Below, in pieces: positions 39,834 to 53,300 of a stretch of 64,000 nucleotides of DNA. The number at the start of each line of letters is the position of its first letter. Position 1 is the stretch's first letter. The position numbers and the translations under genes are program-made. Source of the DNA: Psychrosphaera algicola. GTDB taxonomy: Bacteria; Pseudomonadota; Gammaproteobacteria; Enterobacterales; Alteromonadaceae. The stretch spans positions 3,100,001-3,164,000 of the forward strand of contig NZ_JAQOMS010000002.1 of the NCBI RefSeq assembly GCF_028401425.1, in the 5' to 3' direction. A model generated the notes under the pieces. It searched no databases. It worked only from the letters and a program-made list of their open reading frames with translations, and was not told the origin of the DNA.

Positions 39834-40763
39834 ATGTCGTTAAAGAAAAGTATAATTTTAGCTTCGATATTGGCTATTCATGGTTGTTCACTAAATAGCG
39901 TGCCACTATTGGATTTAGGCTCGGACAAGAAAAAATCTGATTCAGAGCAGCCAAAATTTGGCAAAGCGGATGGGAAAGGTGGTTCATTCACAAAAGTGAT
40001 GCCAGACTTTAAATCTCTTGCTCCTTTGTATGACCTAGGATTTGAAGGCGACTTTGACTAAGGGCTCATTGCTTATAATGATAAAAATTATAGAAGAGCT
40101 CTTGTTGAATGGTTGCCATTAGCGAAAGAAGAAGATCCTCGAGCTGAATATTATATTGGCTTGATGTTTATGAATGGCTTAGGTGTTGAAGAAAACTATG
40201 AACAGGGCATACTTTGGTTAAAGTTGGCTGCGAATAGAGACTACGTAGATGCGCAATTTGAATTGGGCAGAGCTTATGTATCAGGTGTCAAAATTGAACA
40301 AAATCTTGATCAGGGCATCCGTTGGTTGCTATCAGCTGCGAAAAAGGGTCATGCAGGAGCCCAATTTAGTTATGGACTATTAAATCAACAAGACAAAGTG
40401 CCATTATCATCTGACTTGATGGCGCTCTATAAGCAAAGTCGTTCAAAAACTTTTAATTTTACTCAAGCTGCAAAATGGTACACCTTAGCGGCTGAGCAGA
40501 ATCATGCGGCAGCACAAAGTAACCTAGCATCCCTTTACAGGGTTGGCATTGGTGTTCAGCAGAATAATGAAGAAGCTTTTAAGTGGTATACAAATTCTGC
40601 TAATCAAGGTGTTATTGACGCTCAGTATAACCTAGGCTTGATGTATGAGCAGGGTATTGCGACACCTATGGACACTCAACGTGCGTTATTTTGGCACACC
40701 AAAGCGGCTGAACAAGGTTACTTACCCTCACAGCAACGATTACCATTTTTACAAAAATGTTAG
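39834..40763 (+). CDS. Sel1-repeat lipoprotein, in-frame stop
   Basis: Starts MSLKKSIILASILAIHGCSLN, a lipoprotein signal with Cys at residue 18. It is followed by a low-complexity linker and, after TAA at 40059-40061 in the same frame, GLIAYNDKNYRRALVEWLPLAKEED and several Sel1 (TPR-like) repeats (AQFELGRAYVSG, AAQSNLASLYRVGIGV, AQYNLGLMYEQG). Without the stop it would be ~309 residues. Sel1 proteins are scaffolds for protein contacts. The stop is a substitution-type change, unlike the indels elsewhere. Because the signal and repeats belong together I annotate one gene. Confidence 0.75.
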
Positions 40764-41261
40764 AGACGTTAAAAACATCTCTGGTGTTGTATGGTGGGAC
40801 ATTGGCTTCAACAACGCGAAAAAACTTAAGGCAAAGGCTCAAGAGTAATTTTGCTAACCCACTTAGAGAACAAGATAATTATTGGTTTGATATATACGAA
40901 TCGTCTAAGTTGCTAAAAAGTACAGATAGGTTGTTTGTTGGTTATAGCTTGCAAACCGACTAAGGTAGCATCATTAGAATATCGATTCCCATCCCACAAT
41001 GCGCCAAACTATGTGCTACAAATTATAGAGTTAATTAATGATAAATATGGATTACCTTTTGAATCGAAAGGTGACCTAAATTTTGGTGAAGTTAAATATA
41101 GCTGGAAAGCAAAAGATACGATTATTACGGTGACTCGATATTGGCCAGACACCACAGTTTATTTGTCTTATAAGATAGGTGATGCTTATCGCCAGATGGT
41201 ATCGGAAATGCCTGAAAACGCGAAAGAAATAGAATACAACATTAAGTTTGAAACTTATTAG
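40757..41261 (+). CDS. Hypothetical protein, one frameshift
   Basis: About 167 residues. ATG 40757 overlaps the end of the Sel1 gene by 7 bases, which suggests coupling. LFVGYSLQTD runs into KVASLEYRFPSHNAPNYVLQIIEL once an extra T at about 40962 is removed. The C-terminal half has alternating strands (FGEVKYSWKAKDTIITVTRYWPDTTVYLSYKIG). No signal peptide or known motif is recognised. Being between a Sel1 lipoprotein and the giant lipoprotein, it could be a T6SS accessory or immunity-like protein, but nothing in the sequence proves it. Confidence 0.55.
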
Positions 41262-41286
41262 TAAAACAATTTAAAGGGACTTTGTC

Positions 41287-41322
41287 ATGCTGTCGCAAGA
41301 TGAGTGTAAATTAAAAGAATGA
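41287..41322 (+). CDS. Possible 11-codon leader peptide coupled to the giant gene
   Basis: MLSQDECKLKE followed by TGA overlaps the giant gene's ATG by 4 bases (ATGA). A good ribosome-binding site (aaaggga, near 41271-41278) stands before this short frame, while the giant gene itself has only a weak one. Translational coupling is possible; chance is also possible. Confidence 0.25.
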   Translation: MLSQDECKLKE

Positions 41323-44300
41323 AGATGAATTTGTTTAAATTACTAACCAATTGTTCTCGTTACTTGCTATACGGTTTTGTTTTGCTGTTGGCGGCCTGTG
41401 ATGTCACAGAAGAACCGTTAAATTCAAATTATGAAATTCGCTTAGAGCCTTTACAGGTGAGAGTAGGAGACGAATCTAGCATTAGAAAAGGCGATAAATT
41501 CGCACTTGCAATTTACAATCAGGATACGGGGCTAAAGGATTTTAGCGCGGCATTGTCGAGCGATAATCAAAGCTTTCAAGCGGACGAGTATACTTGGACG
41601 TTGAGTGATCCAAGCGTTGCTTCATTAGAGTCTGAACAAGGGTACGAAAATGTAATCACCATATTAAAGCCCGTTACTTTTACAATTGACGCAATAAATA
41701 GTCAAAATAAAACGTCGATTACCATAGAGTCGATAGATCCGTTATTACAACAAGTCGATATTGAAGCCAATAACGAGCAAATTATTCTGGGTAACGGCAT
41801 AGAATTGACGTTATTTGGTACATTTAGTGACGATTCTCAAAGCCAGTTACTAGAAGGTATTGGTTGGTCCGTAGATGATGAATCGGTGGCTCAAATTGAC
41901 GCGACCGGCAAAATATCATCTCTATCTAAAGGTCAGGTTGTTGTTTCAGCTAAGATTAATAATGGCATTGGTGAGCAGTTACTAGCAACAAAAACGATTG
42001 AAGTTACGCCAGCTGCTATTGTTTCTTTGGAAATAACGGGCACAGCATCGACGCCTTTAGGTCGTCAGATAGTGATGCAAGCGACAGCAACATTTACTGA
42101 CAATACAAAAATTGACAGGTCCTCATTGGTTCAGTGGGAACATAATAGTCCAGCGATTGGTACATTTGATGAGTTTGGTAATTTCCAAACAACACAAGTT
42201 GGTACCACGGCAATTACCGCATCGATTGATAACGGTTACGGGAGTTCAATCACGGCAGCGAGTTTTTCACTGAATGTTGAAGAGAAAGTCGTGGATGGTT
42301 TAACAATAAAACCCATTAATGACACCTTAAAAACTGAACCATTGACAATCGCAATTGATAAAACCGAATTTTTTGTCGTCGAAGCTTTATATTCAAATTT
42401 GGATGTCGCTGATATCACCACAGATGAAACGTTAGTCTTTTCATCATCGCAATCCGATATCGCCACTGCGAGTTACGACCAAGAAAGTGAAAAGTTTCAG
42501 GTCGACACCTTTGAAGTAGGTACTGTCGACCTAACCGTTGTGAAGATGAATCGCAGCGAGACTCAAATAACAGGCACACTGCCACTCGTTGTTAATAAAC
42601 CATTGTTATTGTCAATTGACGTTGAACCAGTAATAGAGCGTTATGCTTTAGGTTTAATCTCTACTTGGCGGGCTATGGGGAATTTTCAAAATAATATTCG
42701 AGAGGATATTACCGAGTTAGTTACTCGGAACTCATCTAGTGAAACCATTGCGAGTTTTAATTCGTCCAACCCAAATGAACTAATTGCTAGCAGTGTTGGG
42801 GACACTCTAATAACAGCGTCATTAGTCAATGATATTGGTGAAAATATTATAAGTACGGGGTTTGCTGTGTCAACAACCTCGGCACTATTGACTCAGATAA
42901 CCATTGAAGCCACAGACGAGAATGTTTGGCAAAATGAGTTACTTTCGATTCCTAAAGGTGTCCGCACGCCGGTCAGAGTTGTAGGATTATACACCGATGG
43001 CACCCAACGTGATGAAACCAATGTCGTTTGGACATCGTCAAATAACAGCTTGGTCAGTATCGTCGCGGTAGATGGTTTTTTCATCGAAGCTAATTCGACA
43101 GCCAACGCACTTGGTACATTAACCGTTTCTGCCACGGTGGAAGGTGATGCTGGTATCGTCTCTGATGAAATCAATGTTAATGTTGTACCTGCTAAACTTG
43201 ATTCATTCAGTATAGTACTGCCCGAAGAAAAAGGCTTATGGCAAGGTTATACACAATCTATTCAAGCAATTGGTAATTTTTCTGATGGGGTTGCACGTAA
43301 TATAAGTGACTATGTCAGTTGGTCGATTGCGCCTGAGTTTGAAAGTTTTATCGGGTTTAACTCTGCATTAGCTAATACGTTAGATCTTATACTGCAAGGT
43401 GACGCCACATTAAATGCGACATTTATCGATGTTAACTACAACAATGTTGAAACAAACCAAAATATTGCATTTTCAATTTCGCCTCCACTCTTAGAAACTA
43501 TCGAGATCGAAAGTTATTACGATTCTAATAAAGACGGTATCGGAGATGAGCTAATTAGCCAATTGGCGAAAGGTCAAAGTGGTGTTTTCAAGGCGATTGG
43601 TCACTATAGTGATGGGTCTACTCAGGATATTTCTAGTAAGGTAACGTGGGATACGTCCGATGGTAATGTGTTAAGTATTGTTGAAGCTGGAAGCGGCGCA
43701 GGCAGAGTCTTTGCTGCGAACTCGAGTGAAGCGGACGTTGTCGTAACGGCGTCGATCACTAACGCTGATAATATTGTGATATCACAACCTCTTAACTTCC
43801 CGGTAACCATTGCGGTTTTAGAAAGTATTAACTTGGTTCCGGCGGCATTAAGTTATGGCGTTAATGTACCAAGTGGTGAAAGTGTCCAAATTGATATTTG
43901 GGGTATTTATTCCGATGGTGGCTATAAACAAATAGAAGATGTTAGTGCGGCGCAATGGCAAAGTAGTAATATTGAAGTCGCGGAAGTAAACCCAACCACC
44001 GGCTTTGTTGAAATATTGCTAGGAGAAGGGTCAGTGGTAACCATTTCAGCGACAGAAGTTATATCTGGAAAAGGTCACTCAGCAACGATTTTGTTGAATC
44101 GAATTGAAACCGTATTTACGTCTATAAGAATTGAGCCAAATACCAGTGATACCCCTTGGATAGTGTCTTTAGGATCACAGTTCCAGTTTAAAGCATTTGC
44201 CGTATATGCCGACACGACTGAAAAAGAAATAACTAAAGAAGTGACGACCAATTGGAGCATTCCAAATACTGATGAGCACGAGGTTGCTATTATTAACAAT

Positions 44301-47300
44301 AGTGACTTAAAAGGGTTAGTTACTGGGCTAACGCAAGGAGATGACATAGTAACATTGACCGTATCATCGTCAAATCGATATGGTGATCAGATTTTCTCTA
44401 GCGCTGAAATTATAGTAGGTGCGCCAATACTCGAACTAATTGAAGTTGCTCCAACTAATACTAAAATGGTTGCTGGCGATACTATTACATTTGAGGCTAC
44501 TGGTTATACATCGGATGATAGATTTTTAGAACTAACAGATACCGTGACTTGGTCTTCTTCGAATACCGCGATTGCTGATTTTAACCAAACCAATGCTAGC
44601 GATTTATATGCGAAGTTTGCCGGTGAAATAGAAGTTTTTGCTAAGTACACGCCGCCGGGGCAAGAAGAAATTTCTACCACAACACGAGTAAGCATCTCTG
44701 CAGCAACTCTACGTTCAATTGAAATAACACCGACGTTTGAGCGCTTTACGGTTAGTCCGCAACCAGAAGCATTATTTTTAAAAGGAGTCCCTGATCTGCT
44801 TATAGCGACAGGTATTTACTCGAATGAAAGCCGCTCTGGTCTTAACGGTGAAGTAAGTTGGTCGTCTTCAAATCCATCAGTTGCGACGGTTGATGTAGTT
44901 GGTATTTTAACGCCTATTGAAGAAGGTGAAACAGTCATCACTGCTGAACTTGTGATTGATGAACTTGGCGAATCAAAAACAATTTATGTCGACTATCCAA
45001 TTGTCGTTGGTGGTCCGTTATTAGAATATCTTGAATTATCACCATTATCCCCAACCACTATCATCAATTTGCCACTGCAATTTACCGCGATGGGGTTTTA
45101 TTCTGACGGCAGTAGTACAGACTTAACCGAAGAAGTTACATGGCAAGTTGGTCGACCGGGTGATGATGTTGCTTTATTAATTGGTAGCATGACTTCTGGA
45201 ACGGAACTAGGTGGTCGTTTTGTTGCGAATAAAAATGGTTTTGGGCCGATAAGTGCTCGGATAAATAATTTCGACGGTGTTGAAATAAGTAAACAAACAT
45301 TTATCACCGTTAGTGCCCTGACTGAAATTAACATTACCAATGTGCGAGAAACCGTCTATGCCGGTCAAACAGAAGAGTTTACAGCGATTGGTAAAGCAGA
45401 AAACGGTAAATCCATAGTTTTCACTGAAGGTTTAAATTGGCATGTGTCTGGTGCTGGTGGCGTTTTAGTTGAGAGTGATGAGAATACGTCGGTTGCCCAA
45501 GTGAAAACGGCAAGCGCTGGCCTATTGTCGGTATCTGTAGATTGGACACTTGACGACAACAACCCAATTAGTGGTGATATTGATATCTCGGTAACTTCAC
45601 CATTATTAACTGAAATTTCTATTGAAGTCGATCAAGCTGCGGTACCCGATGGGCGAACTGCACAGCTAAGTGCCACAGGTACTTATTCAGATAACTCGAC
45701 TCTAGATCTAACGGATCAAGTTGCTTGGACAACCTCAAATAGCAGTTTGGCCGATCCGGCAAGCGACGGTACGATTTCAACATTTGATTTAGGTGAAGTA
45801 AAGATTGCCGCGAGTATCACTAATGCTGAAAGTGAATTGTTAAGCAGTAATGTCCTCGATTTCACAATTGGAGATGCAGTACTCGATACCCTTAGCTTAA
45901 ATTATCCAGATAGTGAGATTGCACGTGGCTCAGTGATAAAAATGGTGCCAACGGGCACTATGACTGATGGCACCACTGATTTACCGACAACAGTGACATG
46001 GCAATCTTCTGATACGTCAGTTGCGACGGTTGATAATGGCGGCGCGGTATTAGTTTTAAGCACGGCGAATATTGGTAGTTTTGTGACAATTAGCGCTAAA
46101 GCGAAAGAGTCTTTCAATTCTAGTGTCGATGTAACAGCAACGTCAGTGATAACCGTTGGTAATCCTGTTTTAGCTTCGTTGGCGATCAACTCAATTGGTG
46201 GTTCGGTCGCCCGTGGGACTTCAAGTACCTTGACCACGGTTGGATTATTAACGGATGACACATTAGGGTTACCGACGCCTTTGACTTGGACAAGTTCAAA
46301 CCCAGCGGTTATGTCGATTGACGCTACAACAGGGGTGGTTACTGTTCCAGATTCAGCACAAATCGGTGACGTAGCAACCATATCTGTTTCAGCTCCGTCA
46401 TTTATTGGCTCATCAAATATTATTAGTAACTCGACCGTATTATCGGTGAGCGCACCAATTGTGGAAAACTTGTCGATAACAAATGGTGACATAGGTGTTG
46501 CAAGAGGAACCGCAATAACAATGGTGCCGGCAAGTGTCATGTCTGACAGCAGCTCTGCACCAATATTATCCTTAGTCGACGAGTAACGCTGATATCGCTG
46601 TGATCAGTAATACGGGAACCCTTGAAATACCGAATGGTGCGACATTAGGTAGCACAGCCCGTATAACAGTAGCGGCACCAAAAACTACTAATTCTAGTGT
46701 TCTGGTTACAGATTCAATTTTAGTAACGGTCCTACCACCGGTTCTTGATACATTAACAATTTCGTCAAGTTCGTCGAGTGTTCCTAGAGGGACAGATATT
46801 TCATTATCGGTTTCTGGCATGTTGTCAGATAATGGCCTCGGTATTCCAACCACCCTAGAGTGGTCAAGTTCAAATACGAGTGTTGCAACTGTGAGTTCAG
46901 TAGGCGTAGTGTCAACAACGAACACTGCTGCCATCGGTTCAACGGTTACCATTACTGCGCGAGCTAAAAAAGAAGCAACTTCAAGTACATATATTGTTGA
47001 TCAATATGAATTAACTATTGCGGCGCCATTATTAGATACTATCGATATCGTTCAACCTGATTCAGAATTGGGGCTAGGACTAAGTTTACAGTTAACCATT
47101 ACTGGTCTTTTAAGTGACGGTACAAGTGATTCGCCATCTGGGGTTATTTGGTCGAGTTCGAATACTGATACGGCGACGGTAGATAGTAACGGTGTTGTAA
47201 GTGTTTTAAATGCAACAACCGTTGGTAGTCAGGCATTGATTACGGCTAAGGCTGAAATAAACCCCGGTTCTGGCGTTTATACAAGTTCGTCGATGACGAT

Positions 47301-50300
47301 TACGGTAATTAATGCGGCACTAGAAACTATTTCCTTGTCGGCGACAAATACAACAGTTCCAGTGGGCACGACTCAGCAAGTTGTGGCAGTTGGTTCTTTG
47401 TCGAACGGAACTAATGGCATTTTAACGTCTCAAATTTGGAGTAGCTCTGACACGGACACCGCAACCGTTAATAGTAGCGGTTTAGTCACATTCAAACCAA
47501 GTGCGACAGCTGGTGACACCTTTGATATTGAGCTTAGAGCGCTTGCACAAGCGGGTTCATCAACCTATATTTCTGGCAATATAACATTGACGGTTGGCGA
47601 CCCTATATTATCTGGTATTGAGATTACCACTTCGCCGCCGACAATTTCGCGAGGCACCACGCTGTCTATTACGGCTATTGGAACCTTAACAAATAACAAC
47701 AATGGTTTACCAACACCATTAACTTGGTCTAGCTCAAATACTGATGTAGCGACAGTTGATACAAATGGTGTGGTAACGATAAAGGCTTCGGCATCAGTTG
47801 GTAGTCAAGCCGCAATTACGGTTTCTGCCGCGGTTACAGCTGGTTCAAGTGTTACCGTGCGTGATACGTTAACGGTAACTGCTGGGCAAGCGAGGTTGCA
47901 AAGTCTCACATTGGCTGCAACGGAAACGGATGTGCCAGTGGGTACATCACAGCAAATATCAGTAGCAGCATTGTTGTCGGATGGCAGTACTACTTTGTCA
48001 ACAGCACAAGTTTGGAGTAGTGCAGATGAAAATATTGCCACTGTTAATAGTGAAGGTTTAGTCACGTTTAAACCAACAGCCACAGTAGGCGATACGGTTG
48101 GAATAGAACTAAAAGCATTAGAATTATCAGGTTCAACAACTTACATTACAGATACTTTGACGCTGACGGTCGGAGAACCAATACTTTCTAGCATTGAAAT
48201 TACCACAGCTCCACCAACTATTTCGAGGGGCACCTCTTTAGATATAACCGCTATGGGGACCTTGACAGACAATAATAATGGTTTGCCAACGACATTAACT
48301 TGGACGAGTTCAAATACCAGTGTTGCGACAGTAGATAATACAGGTGAAGTGACGATATTAGCCGCTGCGAGTGTTGGTAGTCAGGCAACGATTACTGTAA
48401 CCGCAGCAGTGGAAACTGATTCAAGCCAGTTGGTTTCGGATACAGTAACGGTAACAGCGGGGCAAGCGAGGTTGCAAAGTCTCACATTGTCTGCAACGGA
48501 AACGGATGTGCCAGTGGGTACATTGCAACAAATTGCTATTTCGGCATTGTTGTCGGATGGCAGTACTACTTTGTCAACTTCTCAGGTGTGGAGTAGCGCT
48601 GATGAGAATATTGCGACGGTTAGCAATACCGGTTTAGTTTCGATTAAATCAAGTGCGACAGCGGGCGATACGGTTGGAATAGAACTAAAAGCATTAGAAT
48701 TATCAGGTTCAACAACTTACATTACAGATACTTTGACGCTGACGGTCGGAGATCCAATACTTTCGAGCATTGAAATTACCACAGCTCCACCAACTATTTC
48801 GAGGGGTACCTCTTTAGATATAAGCGCTATGGGGACCTTGACAGACAATAATAATGGTTTGCCAACGACATTAACTTGGACGAGTTCAAATACCAGTGTT
48901 GCGACAGTAGATAATACAGGTGAAGTGACGATATTAGCCGCTGCGAGTGTTGGTAGTCAGGCAACGATTACTGTAACCGCAGCAGTGGAAACTGATTCAA
49001 GCCAGTTGGTTTCGGATACAGTAACGGTAACAGCGGGACAAGCGAGGTTGCAAAGTCTCACATTGTCTGCAACGGAAACGGATGTGCCAGTGGGTACATC
49101 ACAGCAAATATCAGTAGCAGCATTGTTGTCGGATGGCGGTACTACTTTGTCAACAGCACAAGTTTGGAGTAGTGCAGATGAAAATATTGCCACTGTTAAT
49201 AGTGAAGGTTTAGTCACGTTTAAACCAACAGCCACAGTAGGCGATACGGTTGGAATAGAACTTAAAGCATTAGAATTATCAGGTTCAACAACTTACATTA
49301 CAGATACTTTGACGCTGACGGTCGGAGATCCAATACTTTCGAGCATTGAAATTACCACAGCTCCACCAACTATTTCGAGGGGCACCTCTTTAGATATAAC
49401 CGCTATGGGGACCTTGACAGACAATAATAATGGTTTGCCAACCTCATTAACTTGGACGAGTTCAAATACCAGTGTTGCGACAGTAGATAATACAGGTGAA
49501 GTGACGATATTAGCCGCTGCGAGTGTTGGTAGTCAGGCAACGATCACCGTAACCGCACCGGTGGAAACTGATTCAAGTCAGCTTGTGTCAGATACAGTTG
49601 CAGTGACAACAGGCTAAGGCAAAATTGCAAAGTCTCACATTGTCTGCAACGGAAACGGAAGTACCAGTGGGTACATCACAGCAAATATCAGTAGCAGCAT
49701 TGTTGTCGGATGGCAGTACGACATTATCAACGTCACAGGTGTGGAGTAGTGCTGATGAGAATATTGCGACGGTTAGCAGTACCGGTTTAGTTTCGATTAA
49801 ATCAAGTGCAACAGCGGGCGATACCGTTGTAATCGAACTCAAGGCGCTCGATTTACCGGGGTCTGGAACATACATTAGCAATACCATAACCATCACAGTA
49901 GATGATCCAATTTTATCAAGTATTGCCATTACAACATCGGCACCTACTATCCCTAGAGGTACGGCCTTAACTTTAGATAAGGCTGGTACGTTAACGGATA
50001 ATAGTACTGGTCTGCCAACCTCATTAACTTGGTCGAGTTCGAATACAGATATAGCGACAGTTGATGACAATGGCAATGTGACTATAAATGCGGCCGCGGT
50101 GCTGGGCAGTCAAGCGACAATTACCGTAACAGCCCCAGTAGAAACAGGTTCAACCGATTTAGTTTCTAGCTCTGTTAACGTTACTGCGGGTCAGGCTTCA
50201 TTACAAAGCTTTACAATGTCGGCAAGCTCAACTGATGTACCGATAGGCACAAGTCAGCAAATAAATGTTGCAGCCTTGTTATCCGATGGTGGTACCACGT

Positions 50301-53300
50301 TAGCTACAAACCAAATTTGGAGTAGCTCTGACGAGACTGTTGCCACGGTAGATAGTGGCGGTTTAGTTTCAATTAAATCCGATGCAACGGAAAATGACAG
50401 TGTTGTTATCGAGTTGAAAGCATTAGATTTACCAGGTCTGCGAACTACATAACCAATACGTTGACCTTAACGGTTGATAAGGCAATTTTGTCGAGTATTA
50501 CAATTACAAATGTCGCCCCAACAATTCCTAAAGGTACAACACTTGCGTTAGTTGCAGAAGGGACTTTGACTGATACGAGCAGTGGGTTTCCAACGCCATT
50601 GACGTTAACTTGGTCGAGTTCAAGTACTACTGTAGCAACTGTCGACAGTAGTGGTGTCGTTAGCATGAGTAAATCGGCCGCTGTGGGAAGTCAGTCGACA
50701 ATCACAGTATCTGCGCCAGTGGTAGACGGCTCAACAACAATCGTCTCGAAATCAATAACCGTGACAGCAGGTCAGGCAACACTGCAAAGTTTAACTTTAA
50801 CTCCTGCTACTCCTAGTTTTGGAACTGCTACCGAAGTACCTGTTGGGACGACAAGGCAAATAAATGTTGCCGCTGTATTGTCTGATGAAAGCTCGACACT
50901 GCTAACGACTCAAGTGTGGAGTAGCTCTGACGAAACTATTGCGACGGTCGACACTGGCGGTTTGGTTTCAATTAAATCAGATGCGACTGTTGGCGATACG
51001 GTCGACATCCAGTTAAAAGCATTAGAATCATCAAGTTCAAGTACATTTGTTATTGGTACGTTAACGTTAACCGTCGGCGATCCAATTTTGTCGAGTGTAG
51101 CGATTACAAATGTAGCGCCAACCATCCCAAAAGGTGGGGAGCTAGAACTCGATACTTTAGGTACGTTTAGTGATACCAGTACTGAGGAACTCGGGGATTT
51201 GAGTTGGGCTTCAACTTGGACAAGTTCAAGTACGAGTGTAGCAACGGTTAACGCTAGCGGAGTTGTTTTCATTGATGATGCCGCTGCGGTGGGCAGTCAA
51301 TCAACAATAACAGTGACCACGCCAGTCGAAAGTGGGTCTAGTGTGACAGTATCCGGTACGGTAATTGTGACAGTTGGGCAGCCAATATTAGAAACGTTGA
51401 CCATGTCAGCAAGCGAGACGACGGTTCCGGTCGGTACCACACAACAAATCTCTGTGGCAGGTGTATTGTCGGATACCAGTACAACGTTGTTAACCACTCA
51501 AATTTGGAGTAGTGGTGATACGAGTATTGCAACGGTAGACAATGGTGGTTTAGTGACGATAAAACCTGACGCGACAGTTGGCGATACGGTTGTTATTGAA
51601 TTGAAGGCCTTAGAATTGCCAGATTCGTCCACTTATATTACAGATACCATAACTCTGACTGTTGATAACCCTATTATTGCAAGCGTTGCCATTACAACAG
51701 CTGCCCCAACGATTCCGAAGGGCGCGGACTTAACGTTAGCTACTTTAGGTACGTTTAGTGATACCAGTACTGAGGAACTCGGGGATTTGAGTTGGGCTTC
51801 AACTTGGACAAGTTCAAGTACGAGTGTAGCAACGGTTAACGCTAGCGGAGTTGTTTTCATTGATGATGCCGCTGCGGTGGGCAGTCAATCAACAATAACA
51901 GTGACCACGCCAGTCGAAAGTGGGTCTAGTGTGACAGTATCCGGTACGGTAATTGTGACAGTTGGGCAGCCAATATTAGAAACGTTGACCATGTCAGCAA
52001 GCGAGACGACGGTTCCGGTCGGTACCACACAACAAATCTCTGTGGCAGGTGTATTGTCGGATACCAGTACAACGTTGTTAACCACTCAAATTTGGAGTAG
52101 TGGTGATACGAGTATTGCAACGGTAGACAATGGTGGTTTAGTGACGATAAAACCTGACGCGACAGTTGGCGATACGGTTGTTATTGAATTGAAGGCCTTA
52201 GAATTGCCAGATTCGTCCACTTATATTACAGATACCATAACTCTGACTGTTGATAACCCTATTATTGCAAGCGTTGCCATTACAACAGCTGCCCCAACGA
52301 TTCCGAAGGGCGCGGACTTAACGTTAGCTACTTTAGGTACGTTTAGTGATACCAGTACTGAGGAACTCGGGGATTTGAGTTGGGCTTCAACTTGGACAAG
52401 TTCAAGTACGAGTGTAGCAACGGTTAACGCTAGCGGAGTTGTTTTCATTGATGATGCCGCTGCGGTGGGCAGTCAATCAACAATAACAGTGACCACGCCA
52501 GTCGAAAGTGGGTCTAGTGTGACAGTATCCGGTACGGTAATTGTGACAGTTGGGCAGCCAATATTAGAAACGTTGACCATGTCAGCAAGCGAGACGACGG
52601 TTCCGGTCGGTACCACACAACAAATTTCTGTGGCGGCGCTATTGTCGGATACCAGTACAACGTTGTTAACCACTCAAATTTGGAGTAGTAGCGATACGAC
52701 TATTGCTACGGTGGACAGTAGTGGTTTGGTTACCATAAAGCCTAGGGCTACTCCGACGACAGATACCGTTGATATTGAAGTTAAAGCATTAGAATTATCA
52801 AGTGGAAGCACTTATGTTACGGATACATTAACTCTAACTGTTGGCGACCCAGTATTGACTTCAATAGCTATCGATTCGTTTGAAACCCTTGTAGGTAGAG
52901 GCAAAACAACGACACTAACCGCGACGGGGACTTTATCTGATAATTCTACAGGAACACCAACAGCTTTGACTTGGAGCAGTTTAAATACGGCAAACGCGGT
53001 AATTGATAGCAGTAGTGGAGCAATGACTATTCCGAACACTGCTACGATAAACAATACTGCAGTGGTCAAAGTCTCTGCACCTATTGAAACAGGTTCAGCA
53101 ACGTTAGTAGAAGGCACGGTTGTTGTCACCGTAGGTTCGGCAGATTTAGCGTCACTTACGATAACTTCTCCTGCAACAAATGTCGCTATTGGTAAAACGG
53201 TATCGCTCAGTGTCGCTGGCACACTCACTGACGGCGGGTCTGGTATTCCAACGTCGGTATTGTGGGTAAGTAGTGATGAAGATGTTGCAACAGTTGATGG

